A DNA stretch of 13,324 bases from Clostridia bacterium (GTDB taxonomy: Bacteria; Bacillota; Clostridia; Oscillospirales; Butyricicoccaceae): positions 1-13,324 of the forward strand of contig JAFZPW010000081.1 in assembly GCA_017552495.1 (NCBI GenBank). Direction: 5' to 3'. A program made the translations under genes and the position numbers. Positions 6,037 to 13,324 of this stretch are shown piece by piece; the first letter of the stretch is position 1; each line of letters starts with the position of its first letter. A model generated the notes under the pieces. It was given only the letters and a program-made list of their open reading frames with translations. It ran no database searches and was not told the DNA's origin.

Positions 6037-6065
6037 ATTATAGCCAAACAATCAAGCGATTTCAA
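6037..6065 (-). promoter_or_regulatory. Sigma-A promoter of mreB
   Basis: The minus strand has TTGAAA (6065-6060), a 17-base spacer and perfect TATAAT (6042-6037). The leader would be about 27 bases. No terminator lies between the comFC stop and this promoter, so upstream transcripts could also enter mreB. Confidence 0.85.
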
Positions 6066-6096
6066 CAGCAAATCCGGCGAAATTTTTCAATTTTTC

Positions 6097-6798
6097 TTAA
6101 AGTTTGGCATCTGTTTCCTCTTTTTCCAGATACGCAAGCGGGCGGGAGAGCTTGCGCCGGGTGGCGGCGGCGCACAAGCCGAAAACCCGCTCCGCCCCGG
6201 CCTTCTTCAAAACGGCGGCGCAGGCCGAAAGCGTAGCGCCTGTCGTAAGCACGTCGTCGGCCACAAGCACCCGCTTTCCCTTCACCGTTTCCGGCGTGCA
6301 GCACAGGCAAAAGGCATCCTTGACGTTTTCCCGACGCATCGCCGGCGTCAGATCGTGCATCGCATGGGTCTCCCGGGTCTTTTCCAGCGCGGCAACGCAG
6401 GGCACGCCGCAGCGCTTCGCCAGTTCCCGCGCCAAAAGTTCGGCCTGATTATAGCCGCGTCTGCGTTTCGTCTTGCGGTTGGTGGGGACAAAGGTAATCA
6501 GATCGATCTCCTCTCCCAGTTTATGCCGCAGCGCATATTCCATCACCCTGGCCAGCGGACGGGCATAATTTTGCTTTTCGTAATATTTCAGTCCGTGGAT
6601 CGCCCGGCGGACGCTGTCCTCATACCACAGACCTGCCGTCGCGCCGTCAAATGCGCCGTTGGCGTCCAGACGGGGCGGCGCCGTGTTCAGAACGACCTGT
6701 TCCCGGCACAGCGGACCGACTTCCTCTCCTTCCCGTATCGGCGTGCCGCACAGCGCGCATCGCGGCGGGAACAGCAGCGTCTTCAGTTTACCGATCAT
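6097..6798 (-). CDS. comFC: ComF family protein (ComFC-like), competence phosphoribosyltransferase
   Basis: This 233-residue protein is needed, in characterised relatives, for DNA uptake during competence. It combines an N-terminal zinc-ribbon-like segment with a phosphoribosyltransferase fold. RRRGYNQAELLAREL at about 112-126 is a family signature, and the PRPP-binding loop VLVADDVLTTGATL spans 177-190. The metal site is incomplete: Cys14, Cys17 and Cys31 are present, but the usual fourth cysteine position holds Gln34 (CREQ). The start overlaps the end of recD2 by 11 bases, and AAAGGAGG lies 12 bases upstream inside recD2. The two genes are thus co-translated. ComF proteins have also been linked to recombination and repair, which fits the RecD2 neighbour. 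Confidence 0.9.
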   Translation of the reverse strand: MIGKLKTLLFPPRCALCGTPIREGEEVGPLCREQVVLNTAPPRLDANGAFDGATAGLWYEDSVRRAIHGLKYYEKQNYARPLARVMEYALRHKLGEEIDLITFVPTNRKTKRRRGYNQAELLARELAKRCGVPCVAALEKTRETHAMHDLTPAMRRENVKDAFCLCCTPETVKGKRVLVADDVLTTGATLSACAAVLKKAGAERVFGLCAAATRRKLSRPLAYLEKEETDAKL

Positions 6799-9007
6799 TT
6801 TCCCGCAACGCCTCCTTTACCCGCAGGCGCAGAGCGCTGTAACGCCGGTGTGCGTTGGCCTGCGCTGCCATCTGCGCCACCGTTTCTTCCCGTCCCACCA
6901 TCACCAGCAGTTTTTTTGCCCGGGTGACGGCGGTATACAGCAGGTTGCGGCTCAAAAGCCGCTGGGGCGCGGAAAACACCGGAATGACCACGGCGGCATA
7001 TTCGCTGCCCTGGGCCTTGTGGGCCGTAACGGCATAGGCCAGTTCCAGCTCCGACAGCTCGTCGAAGCCGTAATCGGCCGCTTTGTCATCAAAGCGGACG
7101 ATCATCATCCGGGCGTTGCGGTCGATAAGGGTCACGACCCCCGTGTCGCCGTTATACACGCCGGCGCCCGTTTCGGCGGGGTCGAGGCGCTTCCACACCC
7201 GGTCGTAATCGTTGCGGATCTGCATCACCCGGTCGCCGGTGCGGAAGACCGTTTCCCCGCTTACCGCCTCGCCTTTGTCCGCAGCGGGCGGGTTGAGGGC
7301 CGCCTGCAGACGGCGGTTGAGATTTTCCGTCCCGCAAAGGCCCTGCCGCGAGGGACAGATCACCTGAATGTCCTCTCGTGGGATGCCGAAATGCTCAGGG
7401 ATCCGGCGAGCCGTCAGCGAAACCACCGTTTCCAGCGTCTGCTCGGCGCCGCGTGCGGCAGAAAAGTAAAAATCCCCGTCGTTTTTCCGCAAGGACGGTA
7501 CCTCGCCCCGGTTGAAGCTGTGAGCGTTGACCACGATATCGCTGCCCTGCGCCTGACGGAAGATCTCGGTCAGCCGCACCTGAGGCAGGCGTTCCACCCG
7601 CAGCAGGTCGGCAAAAAAACTACCCGCTCCCACCGGGGGAAGCTGGTCGGCGTCGCCCACCAGCACCAGACGGGCATGGGGCGGCAGCGCCTCCAAAAGC
7701 GAGGCTGCCAGCGAAAGCTCCAGCATGGAGCTTTCGTCCACCACCACAACGTCGCCCTGCAGCGGATCGGAAGCATTTTTCTGAAAAACCATCCGGCCGG
7801 CCCGGTCAAAGGCTGGCTCCAGCATGCGATGAATGGTTTTTGCCTCCTGATTGCACAGCTCGCTCATCCGCTTGGCGGCGCGGCCCGTGGGCGCGGCCAG
7901 CAGCGTTTTAAGTCCGTAAGCAGAAAACAGCTCGATCATAGTCATCAGCGCGGTGGTTTTTCCCGTGCCGGGGCCGCCGGTGATAAGCGTCAGCCCGTTG
8001 GAAAAGGGCATGGCGATGGCCTCCCGTTGCTTTTCGGCGTAGCAGAGGCCGCTTTCCCGCTCTTTTTTCTCCAGCATTTTTTGCAGGTTGGGCGGCGGCA
8101 CAAGGCGCATGGACGCCAGGCGGCACACGGCCTTTGCCGCGTAGTCCTCCTGCCGCCAGATTTCCCGCAGATAGATCACGTCCCGCCCGCGAAGCGTTTC
8201 CCGCACCAGCGCGCCCCGCCCGATCAGATCCTCCAGATGGGAAGCAAGCCATCCGGGTTCGCGCCGCAGCAGAGCTGAGGCGGTCTCCATCAGCTTATCC
8301 TGGGGCAAAAAGGTGTGTCCCGCCTGCAGATTGAACTCCAGCACATAGCGAATCCCCGCCTCCAGCCGGACGGCGTCGTCCTCGCCGATGCCGAGCTGCG
8401 CCGCCGCTTCGTCGGCCTGCTGAAAAGACAGCAAATAGGGCTCGTCGCACAGCAAAAAAGGGTTTTCCCGCACCACATCGGCCGCCCGGTCGCCGTAAGC
8501 GGCGGTAAGTCCGGCGGCAAACCAGGTGGGCAGACGATATTCGGTGAGCAGCTCCAGCAAACGGCGCACGGCGTGCAGACGCAAAAAATCCGTCTGAATT
8601 TCCCGGGCTCTGGCCGGGGTAATGCCCTTGACCTGCGCCAGCCGCTCGGGGTCGGAGGCCAGCACGTCAAAGGTCTCTTCGCCGAAGCGGTCGACGATAA
8701 GCTCCGCCGTTTTGGGGCCGACGCCCTTTACCACACGGGAGGCCAGATAGGCGTAGATGCCCTCTTCGTCCACGGGCATTTCCCGCAGATAGCTTTCTGC
8801 CTGGAACTGGAGACCGTGCTGCGGGTGGACGGAATAGGTCCCCACAGCCGAAACGTGCTCCCCTGCCCCCAGACAGGGCAGCGTTCCCACCAGCGTGGCG
8901 GCGCCGCCCTCGTCCAGCAAAACCCGGGCGACGGTGTAGCCGTTTTCTTCATTTTTGAAAATAATGGATTCTACCACGCCTTCCAGCGTATCGGGCTGTT
9001 TTTCCAT
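6788..9007 (-). CDS. recD2: RecD2-type ATP-dependent DNA helicase (SF1B)
   Basis: The 739-residue protein is a 5'-3' superfamily 1B helicase of the RecBCD-independent RecD2 type, acting in DNA repair and fork maintenance. The N-terminal half has an OB-like strand region (about 8-75), then helix-hairpin-helix motifs (GVGPKTAELI at 95-104 and VKGITPARAREIQ at 126-138). The motor follows: Walker A GGPGTGKTT (344-352), GRAAKRM (375-381), Walker B VVVDESSM (421-428), motif III GDADQLPPVG (451-460), EIFRQA (481-486), and near the C-terminus YAVTAHKAQGSEY and a VTRAKK motif. Length is normal. I chose the ATG at 9007, where the protein starts MEKQPDTLEGVVE, with AGGAG upstream. A longer frame to 9070 would overlap the previous gene with unrelated sequence. 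The gap to that gene is 23 bases; the end overlaps comFC. Confidence 0.95.
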   Translation of the reverse strand: MEKQPDTLEGVVESIIFKNEENGYTVARVLLDEGGAATLVGTLPCLGAGEHVSAVGTYSVHPQHGLQFQAESYLREMPVDEEGIYAYLASRVVKGVGPKTAELIVDRFGEETFDVLASDPERLAQVKGITPARAREIQTDFLRLHAVRRLLELLTEYRLPTWFAAGLTAAYGDRAADVVRENPFLLCDEPYLLSFQQADEAAAQLGIGEDDAVRLEAGIRYVLEFNLQAGHTFLPQDKLMETASALLRREPGWLASHLEDLIGRGALVRETLRGRDVIYLREIWRQEDYAAKAVCRLASMRLVPPPNLQKMLEKKERESGLCYAEKQREAIAMPFSNGLTLITGGPGTGKTTALMTMIELFSAYGLKTLLAAPTGRAAKRMSELCNQEAKTIHRMLEPAFDRAGRMVFQKNASDPLQGDVVVVDESSMLELSLAASLLEALPPHARLVLVGDADQLPPVGAGSFFADLLRVERLPQVRLTEIFRQAQGSDIVVNAHSFNRGEVPSLRKNDGDFYFSAARGAEQTLETVVSLTARRIPEHFGIPREDIQVICPSRQGLCGTENLNRRLQAALNPPAADKGEAVSGETVFRTGDRVMQIRNDYDRVWKRLDPAETGAGVYNGDTGVVTLIDRNARMMIVRFDDKAADYGFDELSELELAYAVTAHKAQGSEYAAVVIPVFSAPQRLLSRNLLYTAVTRAKKLLVMVGREETVAQMAAQANAHRRYSALRLRVKEALRENDR

Positions 9008-9030
9008 GAAAAAGGCGCTCCTGTTCTTTC

Positions 9031-9774
9031 TTATGATTGCTCCCGGGGCTCGTCTTCTCCCATGAGCCACTTGCCGTTGTGATCGGCATAGATGATCTTC
9101 CTGGTATACTCATTCGGCCCGGATACGGAATAATCATTGTTTTTGTCAGTGGGGTCGTATTCGCTGACGGCGACTGCCGAAAAACAGCCCGTGTATTCCG
9201 GCGGATACCCGTCCAGAATATCACCGCTTTGCAGGATCTCCCACGCACTGATGGGCTTGCCGTCATAAAACTGATATCCGTAAATAAAATCCAAAACGCC
9301 GAATCGGCCTTCGTAATACGCTTCGCCTGCCACATGCCCGTAATACGCCCTGGATAGATCCGCAAGCTGGAGGATCCGGCAGGGGATGCCAAGACATTGA
9401 AGCAGCACCGCGCCCACCCGCGCCATATCCGCACACCAATCCGTTTCGCGCTGAAGGATCTCCTTTTCCGTGCCGCCGAAGTGCATATCCATAAAATCCA
9501 CGTCATAATGCAGAGCGATCCCGGCGGTATAGTCCAGCACCTTGCGGATCGTTTCTTTGTCGTCGGCGCCCCGGAATTGCTGCGCGAATTCATACAACTC
9601 GTGGTCCTTCATATCCGGGCATTTTCCTGCTTCGGCATATAAAGGCCCGCAAGCGTCTGCGTCCAGAAGAATCATGTTCTGCAGCAGCATATCATCGACA
9701 GACCCCGGCGCATGCACGTCATTTCGCAGCATGACCCCATAGGCTTTTCCGAAGATGTCATACCCCTGTTTCAT
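9031..9774 (-). CDS. Transglutaminase-like protein of unknown function
   Basis: This 247-residue soluble protein has no signal peptide or membrane segment. The central part matches the transglutaminase/protease core pattern: DWCADMARVGAVLLQCLGIPCRI around Cys114, GHVAGEAYY with His147, and FGVLDFIYG with Asp162. These are in the right order and spacing for a Cys-His-Asp triad. The flanking regions, including the N-terminal RNDVHAPGSVDDMLLQNMILLDADACGP (8-43 region, partly quoted) and the C-terminal SEYDPTDKNNDYSVSGPNEY, are unlike secreted wall-type transglutaminases; they look family-specific to Clostridia. Activity could be peptide hydrolysis or amide transfer inside the cell, but no substrate is evident. 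The start has GGAG 7 bases upstream. It lies 39 bases behind the methyltransferase and 23 bases ahead of recD2, so it is probably in the same transcript. Confidence 0.75.
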   Translation of the reverse strand: MKQGYDIFGKAYGVMLRNDVHAPGSVDDMLLQNMILLDADACGPLYAEAGKCPDMKDHELYEFAQQFRGADDKETIRKVLDYTAGIALHYDVDFMDMHFGGTEKEILQRETDWCADMARVGAVLLQCLGIPCRILQLADLSRAYYGHVAGEAYYEGRFGVLDFIYGYQFYDGKPISAWEILQSGDILDGYPPEYTGCFSAVAVSEYDPTDKNNDYSVSGPNEYTRKIIYADHNGKWLMGEDEPREQS

Positions 9775-9813
9775 TGTTTCACTCCATTCTGATCCGTTTT
9801 CCTCTGCGTACGC

Positions 9814-10443
9814 TCATTCCGCGGGGGAGAGAATATACACGTCGGCGCAGAAGGAAATGGGAATACAGTCGATATCGTATTCCGGAAGCGCCGCTTCCAG
9901 CTCGTCCCGCACCAGATAATATTCCTCGTTGTCCCACTTGTCGCCGTAGGCCTCCCGGCAGTTTTCCAGCCCTGCGCGTGTGGGGAAGGACACGTCGCCC
10001 AGAACGATCACGCCTTCCGGCGCGAGATGGGCGCGCAGGCCGCGGAGAAAAGCGTATTTTTCCGGGTCGGGAAGATGGTGCAGCGAATAGGTCGCTATGA
10101 TGCAATCATAGCGCTCTTCCGCCAGTTCCTCCGGCAGAGGCATCGCCAGCCTTCCGGGTACGAAGCGGGCATCCGGTGCGTTGACCGCAGCCTCGCTCAG
10201 CATGGCGCGGGAAAAATCCAGCCCGGTGACGGGATGCCCCGTCCGGGTCAGCCGGGCGGCCATCCGCCCCGTGCCGCAGCCCAGATCGAGCACCGAAACG
10301 CCCGCCCGGGCGTGGACGATCTCAAAGATCTGGTCCTGCAACGCCCGATAGCCGGCAAAGGGATATTCCCCCTCCTCGTCGCAGGCGATCACATCGGCAT
10401 CATAGTCCGGTTGCCACAGATCAAAGATTTTTTCATCATACAT
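9814..10443 (-). CDS. Class I SAM-dependent methyltransferase (YrrT-like)
   Basis: This 209-residue cytoplasmic enzyme has the Rossmann-type AdoMet fold. Motif I VLDLGCGTGR lies at 51-60, the acidic end of strand 2 GLDFSRAML at about 74-82, and motif IV YDCIIATYSLHHL at about 112-124. LAPEGVIVLGDVSF at about 140-153 is the post-motif strand. The N-terminus 'YDADVIACDEEGEYPFAGYRALQDQI' (about 14-39, contiguous in the protein but quoted here in short: YDADV...EYPFAGY) is typical of the small YrrT-like group in Bacillota. The substrate is not predictable. The start has AAGGAAG about 9-10 bases upstream, within the 14-base gap behind the LD-carboxypeptidase gene, so the genes are surely co-transcribed. 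Confidence 0.85.
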   Translation of the reverse strand: MYDEKIFDLWQPDYDADVIACDEEGEYPFAGYRALQDQIFEIVHARAGVSVLDLGCGTGRMAARLTRTGHPVTGLDFSRAMLSEAAVNAPDARFVPGRLAMPLPEELAEERYDCIIATYSLHHLPDPEKYAFLRGLRAHLAPEGVIVLGDVSFPTRAGLENCREAYGDKWDNEEYYLVRDELEAALPEYDIDCIPISFCADVYILSPAE

Positions 10444-10457
10444 GGTATTGCACTTCC

Positions 10458-11462
10458 TTATTTCAGTTCCGTTTCCAACGTGCCGCTGCCGTTCCGCGCT
10501 GTCACGCGGCCATATGCGCCGTTGATGAGTGTAAAGGTCGGCTTGACGTGACCGATATCGGCGTTCCAGACGATCTTCGCCCCTTCGCCCAGCGCCCGGC
10601 GCAAAGCGGCGGGATACCCGTCAAAGAGCGAATACTCCGTGTTGGGAATGGCCGGGCGGCCGAACAAAAAAGCCCGCGCCGTGCGAAACCAGCCCGCCTG
10701 CTCCATCCGCCACAGGGCGTAAAAGATCTGCTCGGGCGTCATGGAAAAGATGTCGAAATACCAGATCACGCCGTCGGCCGCATAGCGCTTTGCAAAACCG
10801 CGTGCGTCCTCGAAGGGCGTGCCCAGCAAAACGCTTTCCAACACGTCCAGACAGCCGCCCAAAAGCCGCCCCTTGGCTTCAAAATCGCCGTTGACGGCCT
10901 CCCACCAAACAGGCTCGGCGAGGGCATAACTCCCGTCGGGGGTGTCGTCGGCAAAAAAGGGCTGATAGCGGTCAAAGCTGCGCTGCACCGGCGTTTCGCC
11001 CCGCAAAAACGCAAGGCTGTTTTCCAGCGCGGGATGAAGGGTTTCCATGGAAAAGCCCCCGGCGTTCGGCCCGTAAATCGTGGCGATGTCCAGCCGGGTG
11101 GTGATGGAAAAGAGCAGCCCCGTGGGGTCGGAATAGCCCTGTACCCATTTGGGTTGCGCCGCCAAGGCGGCAAAATCTACAAAAGGCAGACATTCGCACA
11201 AAAAATCCCCGCCGGTGGCGCACAGCACCGCCGCGATCTGCGGGTCGGAAAACAAAGCGTTGAGTTCGCTTCCCCGCTGCTTTGCGGGAGAGGAGGGAAC
11301 AAAAGGCAGGCGCACGTCGGAAGTCTCTTCCACCTGCCAACCCTGCCGCTTGAGCTGCTCCAGCGACAGCAGATACGAGGGAAGCTTTTTTTCATGAATT
11401 CCGCCGGAGGGCGCAGTGACGCCGATCCTGCCGCCGGTTTTCAAAAATTCGGGATAAATCAT
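10458..11462 (-). CDS. S66 family peptidase (LD-carboxypeptidase / MccF-like)
   Basis: S66 enzymes cleave the L-D bond of murein tetrapeptides during cell-wall recycling, or inactivate peptide-nucleotide toxins (MccF group). This 334-residue protein has no signal peptide and is probably cytoplasmic. The N-terminal GRIGVTAPSGG (11-21) and the nucleophile motif VQGYSDPTGLL with Ser111 are clear, as are the GPNAG (131-135), GRLLGGCLDVL (198-208) and GHVKPTFTL with His305. At the site where the family usually has a catalytic glutamate (LFLE-type), this protein reads WYFDIF with Asp237. Either aspartate serves as the charge relay or the specificity differs. The start overlaps the kinase gene (ATGA), with GGAGGAG upstream. 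Physiological role in wall recycling is inferred; MccF-like detoxification is the alternative. Confidence 0.87.
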   Translation of the reverse strand: MIYPEFLKTGGRIGVTAPSGGIHEKKLPSYLLSLEQLKRQGWQVEETSDVRLPFVPSSPAKQRGSELNALFSDPQIAAVLCATGGDFLCECLPFVDFAALAAQPKWVQGYSDPTGLLFSITTRLDIATIYGPNAGGFSMETLHPALENSLAFLRGETPVQRSFDRYQPFFADDTPDGSYALAEPVWWEAVNGDFEAKGRLLGGCLDVLESVLLGTPFEDARGFAKRYAADGVIWYFDIFSMTPEQIFYALWRMEQAGWFRTARAFLFGRPAIPNTEYSLFDGYPAALRRALGEGAKIVWNADIGHVKPTFTLINGAYGRVTARNGSGTLETELK

Positions 11463-11980
11463 GTCTCCTCCAAAAAACGCTTCAAAAAGCCGTCGACCTG
11501 CCGTTGGTTTTTCAGCAAAACGTATTTTTCCGGGTATTGTTCCCGCAGCGCCCGTCTGCGCGCCTGAATGGTCGGGCTGCGCCCGTCCCGGAGGATCCAG
11601 CGGATAAAAGCAAGATCCACCTTTTCGTTACAGCCCGCGCCCATATCCGGGCGGGTCTTGCTGTGATAGACCGCCCATCGCTTCATCACGCGGAAGAGGC
11701 AGACGGTGCGCGAAAACTCCAGACAGATAATCCGGTCGGCCTCGGCCATGCGGCGGTCATAGGCCATTTTCCGATAGTTCCCGTCGATGACCCAGCCCGC
11801 TGGGTTGGCGTCCAGAAAGGCGGTAACGATCCGGTTCTCCTCCTCGTCCGCACGCTCATGCCAGCCGGGAAGCCAGTGCACGCTGTCCAGATGGAGCACA
11901 GGCAGCGCCCGCTTCTCCCCTATCCCGCGGGCAAGCGTGGATTTCCCGCTGCCGCTGTAACCAATCACGGCGATCTTCAT
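11459..11980 (-). CDS. P-loop kinase, FlaR-like (adenylate kinase-related AAA ATPase)
   Basis: This 173-residue nucleoside-kinase-like protein begins with Walker A GYSGSGKST (7-15). It has LDSVHWLPGW (31-40) in the substrate region and WVIDGNYR (63-70), both typical of the group often labelled 'DNA topology modulation protein FlaR'. An arginine-rich lid-like region lies at about 97-145. The substrate of the group is not known; the fold resembles adenylate or shikimate kinases, so the topology label should not be taken literally. GGAGGG lies 8 bases before the ATG. The 3' end overlaps the S66 peptidase start by 4 bases, which implies coupling. No sigma-A promoter is visible in the 61-base gap behind cysS. 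Confidence 0.85.
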   Translation of the reverse strand: MKIAVIGYSGSGKSTLARGIGEKRALPVLHLDSVHWLPGWHERADEEENRIVTAFLDANPAGWVIDGNYRKMAYDRRMAEADRIICLEFSRTVCLFRVMKRWAVYHSKTRPDMGAGCNEKVDLAFIRWILRDGRSPTIQARRRALREQYPEKYVLLKNQRQVDGFLKRFLEET

Positions 11981-12004
11981 TAATCATTCCCTCCGATAAA
12001 GGTT

Positions 12005-12024
12005 CCGCCCCTTTTCAGGGGCGG
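12005..12024. terminator. GC-rich stem-loop between cysS and the FlaR-like gene
   Basis: CCGCCCC (12005-12011) pairs with GGGGCGG (12018-12024) around a 6-base loop. On the minus strand, the direction of transcription, it is followed by AACCTTTATC, so there is no real U-tract. It may be a weak or partial terminator, or an mRNA-stabilising hairpin between the cistrons. Confidence 0.4.
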
Positions 12025-12041
12025 GGAAAAGGTTTCTCTGT

Positions 12042-13324
12042 TCAGATCCGTTTCCATTTGGCGCCGCCGGGCACATCGGTGATCTCGATGCCCCGGGCCT
12101 TCAGCTCGTCGCGGATGCGGTCGGCCTCGGCGAAGTTTTTGGCTTTTTTCGCGTCGAACCGGGCACGGATGCGCGCCTCGATCTCAGGATCGGGGTCGCA
12201 GCCCTCGGCGGCCACGGTGTAGCCCCCAGCCTGCGCCGCAGTCTGGGCGGCGGTCTTGCTCAATTCCGTCCTCTTTTTTGCGGCGGCAGCCAGCAGATCC
12301 AGTCCCAAAACGGTGTCAAACTCGCCCAAAACGGCCAGCTTGGTGCGGTCGTCGGTTTTGTATTTCAGCACGTCGTACAGGCAGGTAATCGCCAGCGACG
12401 TGTTCAGATCGTTGTCCAGCGCCTCACGGAATCTGGCCCGCAGAGCGGCCGCCGCCGCCTCATCTGTCGCGCCGTCGCTTTCCTTCAGCGCGGCGATACG
12501 GGCGATGAGCTTATGATAGGTGACCACAGCGTTATCCAGCCCTTCCCAGGTGAAGACCAGATTGCGGCGATAGTGGCTTTGGAGGCAGAACAGACGGTAT
12601 GCCATGGGGTCATAGCCCTTGCCGCTCAGCACCGAAAGGGTCAGAAACTCGCCCTTGGACTTGGACATTTTGCCGGAGGCATCGTTGAGATGGAGCACAT
12701 GGAACCAGAAATTGCACCACTTATGCCCCAGATAACTCTCGCTCTGAGCGATCTCGTTGGTGTGGTGTGGGAAGGCGTTGTCGATGCCGCCGCAGTGGAT
12801 ATCCAGATATTCACCGCAATGCTTCATAGAGATGCAGGAGCACTCGATATGCCAGCCGGGATAGCCTACGCCCCAGGGAGAATCCCACTTGAGCGCCTGA
12901 TCCTCAAACTTGGATTTGGTAAACCACAAAACGAAATCGTTCTTGTTGCGCTTGTTGGCGTCTTCCTCCACGCCCTCCCGGACGCCCACCATCAGATCTT
13001 CTTCCTCGTGCTTGTTGAAAACGTAATACTCCTTCAGTTTGGAGGTGTCAAAATAGACGTTGCCCCCCGCCTGATAAGCGTATCCCTTCTCCAGCAGCAC
13101 TTCGATCATATGGATGAACTCCGGGATGCAGCCGGTGGCGGGCTCGATCCGATCGGGAATGCGGATATTGAGCCTGCGGCAGTCGTCAAAAAAGGCGTCG
13201 GTATAAAATTGGGCGATCTCCATTACCGTCTTGTGCTCCCGGCGGGCGCCCTTGAGCATTTTGTCCTCGCCGGTGTCGCCGTCGGAGGTCAGGTGTCCGA
13301 CATCGGTGATATTCATGATGCGGA
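12042..13324 (-). CDS. cysS: Cysteinyl-tRNA synthetase, N-terminal part outside window
   Basis: The enzyme charges tRNA-Cys with cysteine in the cytoplasm. The frame is open to the window edge: two codons (Arg, Ile) precede the methionine at 13316, giving RIMNITDVGHL, an internal segment of CysRS. The true start and the HIGH motif therefore lie outside. Present are WHIECSCI with zinc ligand Cys159 (numbered from that methionine), GGIDNAFPHHTNEIAQSE with His184/185 and Glu188, the KMSKS loop (216-220), and the C-terminal anticodon-binding region ending in GAKWKRI. An alanine-rich linker lies at about 330-360. The stop is 61 bases before the FlaR-like gene, so cysS probably heads or feeds the long minus-strand operon. 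Confidence 0.95.
   Translation of the reverse strand, partial: RIMNITDVGHLTSDGDTGEDKMLKGARREHKTVMEIAQFYTDAFFDDCRRLNIRIPDRIEPATGCIPEFIHMIEVLLEKGYAYQAGGNVYFDTSKLKEYYVFNKHEEEDLMVGVREGVEEDANKRNKNDFVLWFTKSKFEDQALKWDSPWGVGYPGWHIECSCISMKHCGEYLDIHCGGIDNAFPHHTNEIAQSESYLGHKWCNFWFHVLHLNDASGKMSKSKGEFLTLSVLSGKGYDPMAYRLFCLQSHYRRNLVFTWEGLDNAVVTYHKLIARIAALKESDGATDEAAAAALRARFREALDNDLNTSLAITCLYDVLKYKTDDRTKLAVLGEFDTVLGLDLLAAAAKKRTELSKTAAQTAAQAGGYTVAAEGCDPDPEIEARIRARFDAKKAKNFAEADRIRDELKARGIEITDVPGGAKWKRI

Noticed and set aside
6659..8278. A 539-codon open frame on the plus strand opposite recD2 and comFC
   Set aside because: It is antisense to two clear genes, its protein is rich in His, Gln and Arg without any known motif, and no ribosome binding site supports it. 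Long antisense frames are common in GC-rich coding DNA.

Overview
The window looks like chromosome of a GC-rich Clostridia member (Bacillota), probably of the Oscillospiraceae or Christensenellales type. This is inferred from the gene content: an ECF folate transporter behind a tetrahydrofolate riboswitch, a PadR-DUF2812 pair, RecD2, ComFC and a stand-alone MreB/Mbl. Strong AGGAGG-type ribosome binding sites and consensus sigma-A promoters agree. No rRNA, tRNA, CRISPR array, insertion sequence or phage gene was seen.

Layout. (1) 1-1306, minus strand: the 5' part of a folate-family ECF S component gene (folT, cut by the window start), its tetrahydrofolate riboswitch and sigma-A promoter, and ahead of it a TMEM165/GDT1-family cation transporter gene with its own promoter. 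(2) 1337-4145, plus strand: a PadR regulator gene with a 32-bp perfect palindrome at its promoter, translationally coupled to a DUF2812 membrane protein gene, then an AraC regulator with a GyrI-like effector domain that starts at TTG, closed by a strong hairpin terminator. (3) 4291-13324, minus strand: reading in the direction of transcription, cysS (5' end outside the window), a FlaR-like P-loop kinase, an S66 LD-carboxypeptidase, a SAM methyltransferase, a transglutaminase-like protein, recD2 and comFC, all tightly spaced or overlapping; then mreB with its own promoter and terminator, and a histidine phosphatase gene just behind that terminator.

How the genes may work together. The folT leader is a complete folate-sensing unit: promoter, aptamer and a candidate anti-Shine-Dalgarno. 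The PadR cassette looks autoregulated through the palindrome, with the DUF2812 protein as its co-expressed output. The long minus-strand cluster mixes translation (cysS), DNA repair and uptake (recD2, comFC), wall recycling (S66 peptidase) and shape (mreB), more a housekeeping run than a single pathway. I found no clear new defence or mobile system. The least described parts are the transglutaminase-like protein, the DUF2812 protein and its operator, and the unusual active site of the S66 peptidase.
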